Positions 1 to 8,969 are shown, counted from the first letter of the stretch. The stretch is DNA of 64,000 bases from Modicisalibacter sp049808615 (GCF_049808615.1 NZ_JBNCAN010000019.1:1-64000), one strand, 5' to 3'. Translations and numbers: made by a program. Notes: generated from the letters alone by a model not told the origin.

Positions 1-141
1 GGTCAAACGTCTCGACGAGTCGCTTGCCTCGATTTCGGTGACTGCTCACCGCATCGCTCACAAGCGCCCACATGAATTACCTGATCAATTGTTAAAGAGC
101 CGGCCGATGCCTCTCGGGTGACCCCTCGTCGGCAGCAGCGG
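1..141 (-). ncRNA. 5' leader of an rRNA operon (16S gene beyond the left edge)
   Basis: Read on the minus strand this stretch holds the antitermination boxA-like string GCTCTTTAACAATT (87-100), followed by text resembling the enterobacterial rrn leader (a GTGGGCGC-type block near 65-72). A strong promoter lies just upstream at 148-176. The 16S 5' end is not present, so the rRNA gene must begin to the left of base 1. The text after boxA resembles the leader version rather than the 16S-23S spacer version, which supports calling this the operon start. The exact transcript start is inferred. Confidence 0.8.
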
Positions 142-147
142 ATGCGT

Positions 148-200
148 ACTTTACGCATCTCAGCCAGGACTGACAAGCCCTCGCTGAGAAAAAAATTTTA
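148..200 (-). promoter_or_regulatory. rRNA operon promoter with AT-rich UP element
   Basis: On the minus strand there is a -35 TTGTCA (171-176), a 17-base spacer and a -10 TAAAGT (148-153), followed by ACGCATCC and GC-rich sequence. An A/T run (187-200) sits directly upstream of the -35 where an UP element contacts RNA polymerase alpha. Its position just ahead of the boxA leader makes it the rrn P1-type promoter. A second possible promoter, TTGGCG (219-224) N18 TAAAAT (195-200), overlaps the same AT run and is weaker evidence. Confidence 0.8.
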
Positions 201-322
201 GTTCATAAAACCGAATGGCGCCAAGATTATTTTCAAGCCCCAAAAACCCAGACTAGAACGAACCGAGCGGCTCAATAGACCGCCCACAGGAAACGCCGCG
301 AAACGCTCGTCTCATAGGACGA

Positions 323-1807
323 TCAGATGACAAAGAGGTCCATGAACTCATTGACCGGTGTGCCTTCGAGTTCCTTCTGTTGTTTGCACAGATCGAAGAT
401 CATTTGGCTACGACCTGTCGGGAAGCGCGTCACCAGATTGGCCTTGAACTTCTCTTCAAGCAGAGGAATACCTTCTTTTCGACGGCGCCGGTGCCCAACC
501 GGATATTCGACGGCGACCTGCTCGGTCTTGCTGCCGTCCTTGAAGAACACCTGTAGCGCATTGGCGATGGAACGCTTATCGTCCTCCAGATACTCCCGGG
601 TATAGCGTTCGTCCTCGACCACTTCCATTTTCTCGCGGAGCTCATCAATGATCGGATTGGCCTCATGGAAGCTGTCTTCATAGTGCTCGGCAACGAGATT
701 ACCGAAAATCAAGGGGACGGCGGTCATGTACTGCAGGCAGTGATCCCGATCCGCCGGGTTGGCCAGCTCGCCGACCTTGGAAATGATGCGAATCGCCGAT
801 TCATGAGTGGTAATGACGATCTTGTCGATCTCGCCGAGACGGTCCTTGACCTGAGGGTGCAGCTTTACCGCTGCTTCACAGGCGGTCTGGGAATGGAATT
901 CGGCGGGGAAAGAGATCTTGAACAGAATGTTTTCCATCACATAGGTGCCGTAGTCCTGCGAGAAGCTGAACCGACGCTTGTCTTCGGGCTTGATCTGCTG
1001 ATCCTTGTTGGACTTGGTAAACAGCACATCGTAAAACCCCCACTGGGGGGCAGTCAGGGCGCCAGGAATGCCCATCTCGCCCTTGAGCGCGATATCTGCA
1101 AGCCGCACACCACGGGATGTGGCGTCACCCGCGGCCCAGGACTTGCGCGACCCGGCGTTGGGGGCGTGACGATAGGTACGTAGACTCTGGCCGTCGACCC
1201 AGGCATGGGAGAGCGCTGCCAACACTTGTTCTCGATCGGCACCCATCAGCTTGGCGACCACGGCGGTGGTGGCCACCTTGACCAGCACCACATGATCAAG
1301 CCCCACGCGGTTGAAGGAGTTTTCAAGCGCAATGATGCCCTGAATCTCATGAGCCATGATCATGGCTTCGAGCACGTCGCGCATGGTCAGTGGAGACTTA
1401 CCCACGGCCAGGCGCTTCTGCGACAGGTGATCGGCGACGGCCAGGATGCCACCCAGATTGTCGGAGGGATGCCCCCATTCGGCGGCCAGCCAGGTATCGT
1501 TGTAATCCAGCCAGCGAATGATGCAGCCGATATCCCAGGCCGCCTTGACCGGATCGAGACGAAACGAGGTGCCCGGTACGCGAGCACCATGCGGGACAAT
1601 GGTCCCCTCGACCAGCGGCCCCAGATGCTTGGTACATTCAGGGAAGCGTAACGCCAGCAAACCACAGCCCAGGGTATCCATCAGGCAGTTGCGGGCGGTA
1701 TTCAGCGCCTCCGAGCTCTTGATCTTGTAATCGAGCACATAGTCGGCAATCTTCTGCAGCTCTTCGTCGTAATCCGGACGAACATTGGCTTCCACGTTGG
1801 CACTCAT
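323..1807 (-). CDS. prpD: 2-methylcitrate dehydratase PrpD
   Basis: Member of the MmgE/PrpD family, which dehydrates 2-methylcitrate to 2-methyl-cis-aconitate in the cytosolic methylcitrate cycle. The 494-residue length is normal for PrpD, and the conserved block EWGHPSDNLGG lies near residues 110-120. The start at 1807 is chosen because AGGAG sits 8 bases upstream; an in-frame codon 14 residues earlier lacks such a site. It is the last gene of the prp operon, separated from prpF by about 200 bases that contain a palindromic element. The locus already encodes the AcnD/PrpF route, so PrpD may be a second, redundant dehydratase. Family assignment is secure. Confidence 0.93.
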   Translation of the reverse strand: MSANVEANVRPDYDEELQKIADYVLDYKIKSSEALNTARNCLMDTLGCGLLALRFPECTKHLGPLVEGTIVPHGARVPGTSFRLDPVKAAWDIGCIIRWLDYNDTWLAAEWGHPSDNLGGILAVADHLSQKRLAVGKSPLTMRDVLEAMIMAHEIQGIIALENSFNRVGLDHVVLVKVATTAVVAKLMGADREQVLAALSHAWVDGQSLRTYRHAPNAGSRKSWAAGDATSRGVRLADIALKGEMGIPGALTAPQWGFYDVLFTKSNKDQQIKPEDKRRFSFSQDYGTYVMENILFKISFPAEFHSQTACEAAVKLHPQVKDRLGEIDKIVITTHESAIRIISKVGELANPADRDHCLQYMTAVPLIFGNLVAEHYEDSFHEANPIIDELREKMEVVEDERYTREYLEDDKRSIANALQVFFKDGSKTEQVAVEYPVGHRRRRKEGIPLLEEKFKANLVTRFPTGRSQMIFDLCKQQKELEGTPVNEFMDLFVI

Positions 1808-1870
1808 CGCGCTTTCTCCTTGCGATAAAACAAAACGCCTGCTTCCCAAAGCCTAGCTCATCTAGAGAAA

Positions 1871-2004
1871 CGCTGGATAAATTGCCGAGCGGAATGAAGC
1901 GCAAGGCGCACGGAACACAAAAAACGAGACATAACTGGGTGTTAGGCGAGTTTTTGAGTACCGAGCAACGCAGCGATTCGTCCGAGCAGGCATTTATACA
2001 GTGG
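1871..2004. repeat. MITE-like imperfect palindrome between prpF and prpD
   Basis: About 134 bases form a long imperfect inverted repeat. The left end reads CGCTGGATAAATTGCC (1871-1886), and the right end read on the other strand gives CACTGTATAAATGCC. Inner arms also match: ACGGAACACAAAAAACGAG (1910-1928) against the complement of CTCGCC-type sequence ending in TTTTTGAGTACCGAG (1951-1965). The centre near 1932-1944 is itself dyad-like. No open reading frame fits. The terminal inverted repeats plus full-length hairpin potential suggest a non-autonomous mobile element. Copies elsewhere in the genome are not visible here. Confidence 0.6.
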
Positions 2005-2008
2005 TTTC

Positions 2009-3199
2009 TTAAAAGCTATCGCCGGGCACACGCACCCACCCCTCCATCAATACCCGGGCACTTCGGCTCATGATGGCCTTGGTCGCCGTCCACTGGCCAT
2101 TTATCTGACTGACTTCAGCACCGACCTGCAGGGTGCCGGAAGGATGACCAAAGCTCACGGACGTACGCTCCCCCCCACCGGCGGCGAGATTGACCAGGGT
2201 ACCCGGCACCGCCGCCGCCACGCTGATCGCCACCGCCGCGGTGCCCATCATGGCGTGGTGCAGCTTGCCCATGGACAGCGCTCGCACCAGCAGATCGATA
2301 TCGCTAGCCGCCACCTGCTTGCCGCTGGACGAGAGATAGTCCGCCGGCGGCGCCACGAAGGCGACCTTGGGGGTGTGCTGGCGATTGGCGGCCTGATCGA
2401 CATGCTCGATCAAGCCCATGCGCACTGCACCCCGAGCGCGAATGGCTTCGAAGCGCGCCAGGGCCCGAGTGTCGCTGTTGATCGCTTCCTGCAACTCGGT
2501 GCCGGTATAACCGATATCGGCGGCGTTGATGAAGATGGTCGGAATACCGGCATTGATCAAGGTCGCCTTGAGCACGCCGCCAGTCACCACCTCTTCCGGG
2601 ACCTCGAGTTCGTCGATTACGTTGCCGGTGGGGAACATGGCCCCGTCGCCATCCGCCGGATCGGTAAATTCCACTGCCACCTCGGCGGCAGGAAACGTCA
2701 CGCCGTCGAGTTCGAAGTCACCGGTTTCCTGGACCTTGCCATCGGTGATCGGCACCCGGGAGACGATGGTCTTGCCGATATTGGCCTGCCAGATACGCAC
2801 CGTGGCGATGCCGTTGTCGGGAATGCGCTCCGCATCGATCAGACCGCTTTCGATGGCGAAGGGACCGACCGCCGCGGAAAGATTGCCGCAGTTGCCGCTC
2901 CAGTCGACGAAGGGCTTGTCGATGGAGACCTGACCGAACAGATAGTCCACATCGTGATCCGGCGAATCGCTTTTCGACAGGATCACCGTCTTGCTGGTGC
3001 TCGACGTCGCCCCGCCCATACCGTCGATCTGCTTCTGGTAGGGGTCGGGACTGCCGATCACTCTCAGCAGCAGCGCATCCCGAATCGGGCCGGGGCTCTG
3101 GGCGGCCTCGGGCAAGTCATCGAGGCGAAAGAACACGCCCTTGCTGGTCCCGCCACGCAGGTAGGTGGCGGGAATTCGGATTTGGGGAGTCCGGCTCAT
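2009..3199 (-). CDS. prpF: AcnD-accessory protein PrpF (aconitate isomerase family)
   Basis: PrpF proteins work with AcnD and are thought to isomerise trans- to cis-2-methylaconitate. The 396-residue protein opens with the family block RGGTSKGVFFR (about 15-25). Lys70 (in ATSSTSK) and Cys104 (in SGNCGN) fall close to the positions proposed as catalytic in Shewanella PrpF (Lys73, Cys107). The ATG lies one base after the acnD stop codon, preceded by GAGGTGG, so the two genes are translationally coupled. The acnD-prpF pairing is characteristic and makes the call very firm. Confidence 0.95.
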   Translation of the reverse strand: MSRTPQIRIPATYLRGGTSKGVFFRLDDLPEAAQSPGPIRDALLLRVIGSPDPYQKQIDGMGGATSSTSKTVILSKSDSPDHDVDYLFGQVSIDKPFVDWSGNCGNLSAAVGPFAIESGLIDAERIPDNGIATVRIWQANIGKTIVSRVPITDGKVQETGDFELDGVTFPAAEVAVEFTDPADGDGAMFPTGNVIDELEVPEEVVTGGVLKATLINAGIPTIFINAADIGYTGTELQEAINSDTRALARFEAIRARGAVRMGLIEHVDQAANRQHTPKVAFVAPPADYLSSSGKQVAASDIDLLVRALSMGKLHHAMMGTAAVAISVAAAVPGTLVNLAAGGGERTSVSFGHPSGTLQVGAEVSQINGQWTATKAIMSRSARVLMEGWVRVPGDSF

Positions 3200-3200
3200 G

Positions 3201-5837
3201 TCAGGCCACCTCCTCGGCTTCGAGGAAGTCTTGAGCGAAGCGCTGCAGCACGCCCCCCGCCGAGTAGATCGAGACTTCTTCCTGGGTATCGAGACGGCAG
3301 ATCACCGGCACCTCGAGGGTCTCGCCGTTGCGGCGGTGAATTACCAGGGTCAGAGTAGCGCGGGGGGTGAAATCACCGATCACATCATAGGTTTCAGTAC
3401 CGTCCAGTTTGAGCGTCTTCCGGGTAGTGCCCGGCTGAAACTCCAGGGGCAGCACACCCATACCCACCAGATTGGTGCGATGAATGCGCTCGAAGCCCTC
3501 GGCGACGATGGCCTCCACCCCGGCCAGACGCACGCCCTTGGCCGCCCAGTCGCGAGAAGAACCCTGGCCGTAGTCGGCGCCGGCTACAATAATGAGCGGC
3601 TGCTTGCGCTCCATGTAGGTCTCGATCGCTTCCCACATGCGGGTCGTCTTGCCTTCCGGCTCGATGCGAGCCAGGGAGCCCTGTATCACCTCGCCGTTCT
3701 CGTCCCGCACCATCTCGTTGAGCAGCTTCGGATTGGCAAAGGTGGCTCGCTGGGCGGTCAGATGATCGCCGCGGTGGGTGGCGTAGGAATTGAAGTCCTC
3801 TTCCGGCAAGCCCATCTTGTGCAGATATTCGCCGGCGGCGCTGTCCCTCATGATGGCATTCGACGGCGACAAGTGATCCGTGGTGATGTTGTCCGGCAGT
3901 ATCGCCAGGGGACGCATGCCCTTCATGGTGCGCTCCGCCGCCAAGGCGCCTTCCCAATACGGCGGACGACGAATATAGGTGCTCATCTCGCGCCAGTCGT
4001 ACAGCGAGCTTTCCGCCTCTTCCACCTTGCCCAGATCGAACATGGGAATGTAGACCTGCTGGAACTGCTCCGGCTTGACGCTTTCCTTGACGATGGCGTC
4101 GATCTCCTCATCCGAGGGCCAGATATCCTTCAGGATCACCGGGTTGCCGTTGTGATCCGTGCCGAGCACATCCTGCTCGATGTCGAAGCGCACGGTGCCC
4201 GCGATGGCGTAGGCGACCACCAGCGGGGGTGAGGCCAGGAAGGCCTGCTTGGCGTAGGGGTGGATGCGGCCATCGAAGTTGCGATTACCCGAGAGCACTG
4301 CCGTGGCATACAGATCGCGATCGATGATCTCCTGCTGAATCTTCGGATCCAGCGCGCCGCTCATGCCGTTACAGGTGGTGCAGGCGTAGGCGACGATACC
4401 GAAGCCGAGCTTCTCGAGTTCCGGCAGCAGACCGGCGTCTTCCAGATACAGACGCGCCACCTTGGACCCGGGCGCAAAGGAGGATTTGACCCAGGGCTTG
4501 CGTATCAGGCCCAGCTCGTTGGCCTTCTTCGCCAGCAGGCCGGCAGCCACCACGTTGCGCGGATTCGAGGTATTGGTGCAGGAGGTGATGGCGGCGATGA
4601 TCACCGCGCCATCCGGCATCCTGCCCTCCTTCTCTTCCGCCAGTGCCTTGTCCAGATCCATCGCGATGCCACGCTCCTGCAGATCCGCGGTCGCCACCCG
4701 GCGATGCGGGTTCGACGGCCCGGCCAGGTTGCGCACCACGCTGGACAGATCGAACTCCAGCACCCGCTCGTACTCGGCATTCACCAGGCTATCCGCCCAT
4801 AGACCGGTTTCCTTGGCATATTTCTCGACCAGGGCGACCTGCTCCGGCTCGCGGCCAGTCAGCTTCAGATAGTCGATGGTCTGCTCATCGATATAGAACA
4901 TGCCGGCGGAAGCACCGAACTCCGGGGTCATGTTGGAAATGGTGGCCCGGTCGCCGATGGTGAGATCTGCAGCCCCTTCGCCGAAGAACTCCAGATAAGC
5001 GGAAACCACCTTCTGATGGCGCAGGAATTCGGTGATCGCCAGAACGATATCGGTGGCGGTAATGCCCGGCGGCCGCTTGCCGGTCAGCTTGACGCCGATG
5101 ATATCCGGCAGGCGCATCATGGACGGACGGCCCAACATCACCGTTTCCGCCTCCAGCCCACCGACGCCGATGGCAATCACGCCCAGGCAATCGATGTGGG
5201 GCGTATGGCTGTCGGTGCCCACACAGGTATCGGGAAAGGCCACGCGCTGCCCCTGCTCATCTGGCTGCACCTGGATCACCGGCGACATCTTTTCCAGGTT
5301 GATCTGGTGCATGATGCCGTTGCCCGCCGGAATCACGTCGACGTTCTTGAAGGCGGTCTTGGTCCAGTCGATGAAGTGGAAACGATCCTCGTTGCGGCGA
5401 TCCTCGATGGCACGGTTGGCATCGAATGCATCCGGTTCGAAACCGGCGTGCTCGACGGCCAGGGAATGATCGACGATCAGCTGAGTCGGCACCACCGGAT
5501 TGACCTTGGCCGGATCGCCGCCTTTTTCGGCGATGGCGTCGCGCAGGCCGGCCAGATCAACCAGGGCGGTCTGACCCAGGATGTCGTGACACACGACCCG
5601 GGCCGGGTACCAGGGAAAATCCAGATCGCGCTTGCGCTCGATCAGTTGCTTGAGGGAGTCGGTGAGCATCGCCGGATCGCAGCGACGCACCAGCTGCTCC
5701 GCGAGTACTCGGGAGGTATAAGGTAGTTTGGCGTAGGCGCCGGGCGTTATCGCCTCGACCGCCGCGCGGGTATCGAAGTAGTCAAGATCGGTGCCGGGCA
5801 GGCGTTTGCGATAGTCGGTATTCATCAAGACGGGCAT
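3201..5837 (-). CDS. acnD: Fe/S-dependent 2-methylisocitrate dehydratase AcnD
   Basis: Aconitase-superfamily enzyme that dehydrates 2-methylcitrate in the methylcitrate cycle with a 4Fe-4S cluster. Cluster cysteines are visible in ATTSCTNTSNP (around residue 417) and ACTTCNGMSG (around 486-489). The C-terminal swivel domain contains GADYGQGSSRDWAAKG, whose SSR motif binds substrate. At 878 residues it is full length. Two starts are possible: 5837 (MPVLMNTDY...) or the ATG four codons on, where homologues usually begin (MNT-YRK-LPGT); neither has a good ribosome site. It is followed after one base by prpF. Confidence 0.95.
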   Translation of the reverse strand: MPVLMNTDYRKRLPGTDLDYFDTRAAVEAITPGAYAKLPYTSRVLAEQLVRRCDPAMLTDSLKQLIERKRDLDFPWYPARVVCHDILGQTALVDLAGLRDAIAEKGGDPAKVNPVVPTQLIVDHSLAVEHAGFEPDAFDANRAIEDRRNEDRFHFIDWTKTAFKNVDVIPAGNGIMHQINLEKMSPVIQVQPDEQGQRVAFPDTCVGTDSHTPHIDCLGVIAIGVGGLEAETVMLGRPSMMRLPDIIGVKLTGKRPPGITATDIVLAITEFLRHQKVVSAYLEFFGEGAADLTIGDRATISNMTPEFGASAGMFYIDEQTIDYLKLTGREPEQVALVEKYAKETGLWADSLVNAEYERVLEFDLSSVVRNLAGPSNPHRRVATADLQERGIAMDLDKALAEEKEGRMPDGAVIIAAITSCTNTSNPRNVVAAGLLAKKANELGLIRKPWVKSSFAPGSKVARLYLEDAGLLPELEKLGFGIVAYACTTCNGMSGALDPKIQQEIIDRDLYATAVLSGNRNFDGRIHPYAKQAFLASPPLVVAYAIAGTVRFDIEQDVLGTDHNGNPVILKDIWPSDEEIDAIVKESVKPEQFQQVYIPMFDLGKVEEAESSLYDWREMSTYIRRPPYWEGALAAERTMKGMRPLAILPDNITTDHLSPSNAIMRDSAAGEYLHKMGLPEEDFNSYATHRGDHLTAQRATFANPKLLNEMVRDENGEVIQGSLARIEPEGKTTRMWEAIETYMERKQPLIIVAGADYGQGSSRDWAAKGVRLAGVEAIVAEGFERIHRTNLVGMGVLPLEFQPGTTRKTLKLDGTETYDVIGDFTPRATLTLVIHRRNGETLEVPVICRLDTQEEVSIYSAGGVLQRFAQDFLEAEEVA

Positions 5838-5897
5838 CCATTGGATGGAAACGACCGCGGCGTTGCGCCACGGCCTTGGATTTATTCTGATCCGAAC

Positions 5898-7025
5898 TCA
5901 GTCACGCTGCTCAATCGGCAACCATTCCTGCTTCTCGGGTCCGGTGTAGTCCGCGTTGGGGCGAATGATGCGGTTGTTTTCCCGCTGTTCGAAGACGTGG
6001 GCGCACCAGCCGGTCAGCCGCGAGCAGACAAAGATCGGCGTGAACAGCTTGGTGGGTATCCCCATGAAGTGGTAGGCGCTGGCATGGAAGAAATCGGCGT
6101 TGCAGAAAAGCTTCTTCTCCCGCCACATGACCTCCTCGACCCGCTCGGAGACCTGATAGAGCCGATCGTCGCCGGCTTCCTTGGCGAGCTCTTTCGACCA
6201 TTTCTTAATCATGGCATTGCGCGGGTCGGAATCCTTGTAGACCGCGTGACCGAAGCCCATGATCTTCTCCTTGCGCTCGAGCTTGCCCAGGATTTCGCGC
6301 TCGGCCTCGTCCGGTGACTGCCAACCCTCGATCATATCCATGGCCGCTTCATTGGCACCGCCATGTAGCGGCCCACGCAGCGAGCCGATGGCGCCGGTCA
6401 CGCAACTGTGAATGTCGGACAGTGTCGAAGCGCACACGCGGGCAGTAAACGTCGAGGCATTGAACTCGTGCTCGGCGTAAAGGATCAGCGAGACGTTCAT
6501 CACCCGGGCGTGAAGCTCGGATGCCGGTTTGCCATGCAGCAGGTGCAGGAAATGGCCGCCGATGGATTCGTCATCGGTATCGGTGTCGATGCGCACGCCG
6601 TCGTGGGAATAGCGATACCAGTAGTTGATGATGCCCGGAAACGCCGCCAGCATGCGATCGCTCTGGTCCTGCTGCTCGTCGAAGCTTTGCTCGGTCTCGA
6701 GATTACCCAGCATCGAGGCACCGGTGCGCATGACGTCCATTGGATGGGCATCCGCCGGAATCTCCTCGAGCACTCGCTTGAGCGCCTCCGGCAAATCCCG
6801 CAAGCCCTTGAGCTTGGCCACGTAGTCATTCAATTCCTGCTGATTGGGCAGCTTGCCCTTGAGCAGCAGATAGGCCACTTCCTCGAAGCGAGCGTGATCC
6901 GCCAGGTCATGAATGTCGTAGCCGCGATAGGTCAGGCCGGAACCTTCCTTGCCCACGGTGCATAGTGCTGTACTACCGGCGCTTTGGCCGCGCAGACCGG
7001 CGCTGTTGGTCGCTTTCTCTGCCAT
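5898..7025 (-). CDS. prpC: 2-methylcitrate synthase PrpC
   Basis: Condenses propionyl-CoA with oxaloacetate, the entry step of the methylcitrate cycle. It is a 375-residue type II citrate-synthase fold protein with the catalytic-His blocks PLHGGANEAA (near 217-226) and GFGHAVYKDSDPR (near 255-267), plus the late ADFFHASAYHFMG segment that carries the catalytic Asp. The N-terminal TALCTVGKEGSGLTYRGYDI is typical of short citrate or methylcitrate synthases. GGAG lies 7 bases before the ATG. Position between prpB and acnD identifies it as PrpC rather than GltA. Confidence 0.95.
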   Translation of the reverse strand: MAEKATNSAGLRGQSAGSTALCTVGKEGSGLTYRGYDIHDLADHARFEEVAYLLLKGKLPNQQELNDYVAKLKGLRDLPEALKRVLEEIPADAHPMDVMRTGASMLGNLETEQSFDEQQDQSDRMLAAFPGIINYWYRYSHDGVRIDTDTDDESIGGHFLHLLHGKPASELHARVMNVSLILYAEHEFNASTFTARVCASTLSDIHSCVTGAIGSLRGPLHGGANEAAMDMIEGWQSPDEAEREILGKLERKEKIMGFGHAVYKDSDPRNAMIKKWSKELAKEAGDDRLYQVSERVEEVMWREKKLFCNADFFHASAYHFMGIPTKLFTPIFVCSRLTGWCAHVFEQRENNRIIRPNADYTGPEKQEWLPIEQRD

Positions 7026-7072
7026 GATGAATCTCCAATGGTCCCTGATGAATTAATACCGGATCACTGCTT

Positions 7073-7960
7073 TTAGTCATCGCCCTTGCCGGCGAACAGT
7101 TCATCCAGCTTGCGCTCGAAGGCGTGATAGTCGAGGAAATCATAGAGTTCGTCCCGAGTCTGCATGAGCTCGACAACATCCTTCTGATCGCCCTTGTCGA
7201 GAATATTGCGATAGACCTTCAGCGCCGCCGCGTTCATGGCCCGGAAAGCCGACAGGGGATAGAGCACCATGCGACAGCCGACCTCATCCAACTCCTGCTG
7301 GGTGAACAGCGGCGTGGCACCAAACTCGGTGATATTGGCCAGGATAGGAGCATCCACACCTTCGCAGAAGGCGCGATAGTCCTCCAGTGTATGTACCGCC
7401 TCTGCAAAGATGGCATCGGCACCCGCTTCGATGCAGGCGTTGGCTCTATCGACGGCTGCTTCGAGCCCTTCCATCTGGAAGGCGTCGGTGCGAGCAATGA
7501 GGTAGAAGGCGGGATCGCTCTTGGCATCCGAGGCCGCCTTGATGCGATCGACCATCTCCTGCTTGGAAACGATCGCCTTGTTGGGGCGATGGCCACAACG
7601 CTTCTGGGCGACCTGATCCTCTAGATGCACGGCCGCCACTCCCGCCCGCTCCATCTCCTTGATGGTACGGGCGATATTGAAGGCCCCACCCCAGCCGGTA
7701 TCGATATCCACCAGCAACGGCAGATCGCTGGCGGCGGTGATGCGTCGAGCATCCTCCGCCACATCGTTCATGGTGGTCATCCCGAGATCCGGCAGTCCGA
7801 AGGAGGCGTTGGCCACCCCGCCACCGGAGAGATAGATCGCCTGATGGCCGACCTTCTCCGCCATGAGGGCGGTGTAGGCGTTGATGGTGCCGACGATGGG
7901 TAGCGGGCGATTGGCCTCGAGGGCGCTACGAAAGCGGGTGCCTGGGGACGAATGACTCAT
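7073..7960 (-). CDS. prpB: 2-methylisocitrate lyase PrpB
   Basis: Cleaves 2-methylisocitrate to pyruvate and succinate, the final step of the cycle. The 295-residue protein belongs to the isocitrate-lyase/PEP-mutase superfamily: YLSGGGVANASFG near the N terminus, metal-binding DIDTGWG, and the active-site loop KRCGHR with catalytic Cys near residue 120. Its ATG overlaps the gntR stop codon in an ATGA junction (7957-7960), so regulator and first enzyme are coupled. The assignment is secure from motifs and operon context. Confidence 0.95.
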   Translation of the reverse strand: MSHSSPGTRFRSALEANRPLPIVGTINAYTALMAEKVGHQAIYLSGGGVANASFGLPDLGMTTMNDVAEDARRITAASDLPLLVDIDTGWGGAFNIARTIKEMERAGVAAVHLEDQVAQKRCGHRPNKAIVSKQEMVDRIKAASDAKSDPAFYLIARTDAFQMEGLEAAVDRANACIEAGADAIFAEAVHTLEDYRAFCEGVDAPILANITEFGATPLFTQQELDEVGCRMVLYPLSAFRAMNAAALKVYRNILDKGDQKDVVELMQTRDELYDFLDYHAFERKLDELFAGKGDD

Positions 7961-8688
7961 GATGGAATCCTCTGGGTGGGAAGCGGGGAACTCTTTTCCT
8001 GCTGCAGCACGGCGGCATAGCGATTGGCGACGTTCTCGCGAGAGGCACTAACATGGCGACGCATGAGCAACTCCGCCAGCTCCTCGTCACCGGCCTCGAT
8101 GGCATCGACGATACGGTGATGCTCGACAAAGGCCTTTTGCGGTCGCGTGCCGCTGGCACTGAACTGTGTGCGATAGAGTCTTACCAGATAGTAAAGATCA
8201 TCACACAGAAGTGTCGTCAACATTCGGTTGTGGCTACCCAGCACGATACGGTAGTGAAAATCGAGATCGCCCTCACGCTGGTAATATGCCTCACCACTCT
8301 TGAGATCGGCCTGGTGCTCATGTATTGTCAACACCCTGCGGAGTCCGACAATCTCATCGGCATTCATGTGACGTGCCGCCAATCTAGCCGCCATACTTTC
8401 GAGCGCCTCACGCACATCGAATAGTTCGAGCAGTTCCTGCATCGATAGCTTGACCACTCTCGCTCCGACGTGCGGTATGCGTTCTATGAGACGATGCGTC
8501 TCGAGACGCCGCATGGCCTCACGCAGCGGACCACGCGAGATGCCATAGGTTTTCGACAACCCGGGTTCGGTGATCTTGGTACCTGGTGCCAGCTCCCCCC
8601 GCACAATGGCATCCTGAAGCTGGTTGAAGACCCGTTCAGCGAGGGTACGGGCTTCTGGCACGGTGTTATCCTGAATGATCTGATTCAT
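7957..8688 (-). CDS. GntR-family (FCD) regulator of the prp operon
   Basis: DNA-binding repressor expected to sense a methylcitrate-cycle intermediate. The N-terminal winged helix (TLAERVFNQLQDAIVRGEL...SRGPLREAMRRLE) is followed by a helical FCD ligand domain with conserved His and Asp residues. Start is uncertain. ATG 8688 is given here but has no ribosome site; GTG 8661 has AGGA 7 bases upstream and still keeps the whole helix-turn-helix; a TTG at 8703 falls inside the operator. The gene heads the prp operon and overlaps prpB by 4 bases. The promoter is 8719-8747 and the operator 8692-8705, which implies autorepression. This replaces the sigma-54 PrpR found in enterics. Confidence 0.88.
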   Translation of the reverse strand: MNQIIQDNTVPEARTLAERVFNQLQDAIVRGELAPGTKITEPGLSKTYGISRGPLREAMRRLETHRLIERIPHVGARVVKLSMQELLELFDVREALESMAARLAARHMNADEIVGLRRVLTIHEHQADLKSGEAYYQREGDLDFHYRIVLGSHNRMLTTLLCDDLYYLVRLYRTQFSASGTRPQKAFVEHHRIVDAIEAGDEELAELLMRRHVSASRENVANRYAAVLQQEKSSPLPTQRIPS

Positions 8689-8691
8689 GAC

Positions 8692-8705
8692 GATTGTCGA
8701 CAATC
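8692..8705. promoter_or_regulatory. Palindromic operator of the prp operon
   Basis: GATTGTCGACAATC is a perfect 14-base palindrome placed about +7 to +20 relative to the start predicted from the promoter at 8719-8747. Such TTGTCGACAA dyads are typical for FadR/FCD-type GntR repressors. Position just downstream of the start site fits repression by the adjacent GntR protein. Confidence 0.7.
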
Positions 8706-8718
8706 AAAGGGTCAATGA

Positions 8719-8747
8719 ACTCTAGCCAGCCTCTGCGCATCGGTCAA
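8719..8747 (-). promoter_or_regulatory. Sigma-70 promoter of the prp operon
   Basis: TTGACC (8742-8747), a 17-base spacer, then TAGAGT (8719-8724) on the minus strand. Predicted transcription start is near 8712, giving a short leader that runs through the palindromic operator before the gntR start codon. Confidence 0.65.
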
Positions 8748-8809
8748 TAGGCCGCCATACAAGTTTTTCTACATCCTTAGACGTAATCTGGCTTCACCCA
8801 TGCTCCTTC

Positions 8810-8823
8810 ATTGTCGACAATGC
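8810..8823. promoter_or_regulatory. Second copy of the GntR palindrome
   Basis: CATTGTCGACAATG repeats the 12-base core ATTGTCGACAAT of the prp operator, 118 bases upstream centre to centre. It could serve looping by the same repressor or regulate the rightward pabB side. Only the palindrome itself is observed. Confidence 0.55.
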
Positions 8824-8969
8824 GACACCCTAGCCTGTTCTGTCTTGATGAAAAATCTCGGCACCTGAACGCTATCGAGGACAGCCAATCTCCCCTTCGA
8901 ACAAGAGCAATGCGGACAAAAGCCACGTGGGTGCCTAGAATGGTTCGCTCGCTCAGGAGACCCAGCTGT

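Noticed and set aside
2144..3358. 404-codon open frame on the plus strand
   Set aside because: It lies opposite prpF and the end of acnD; its composition is an antisense shadow with no family resemblance.
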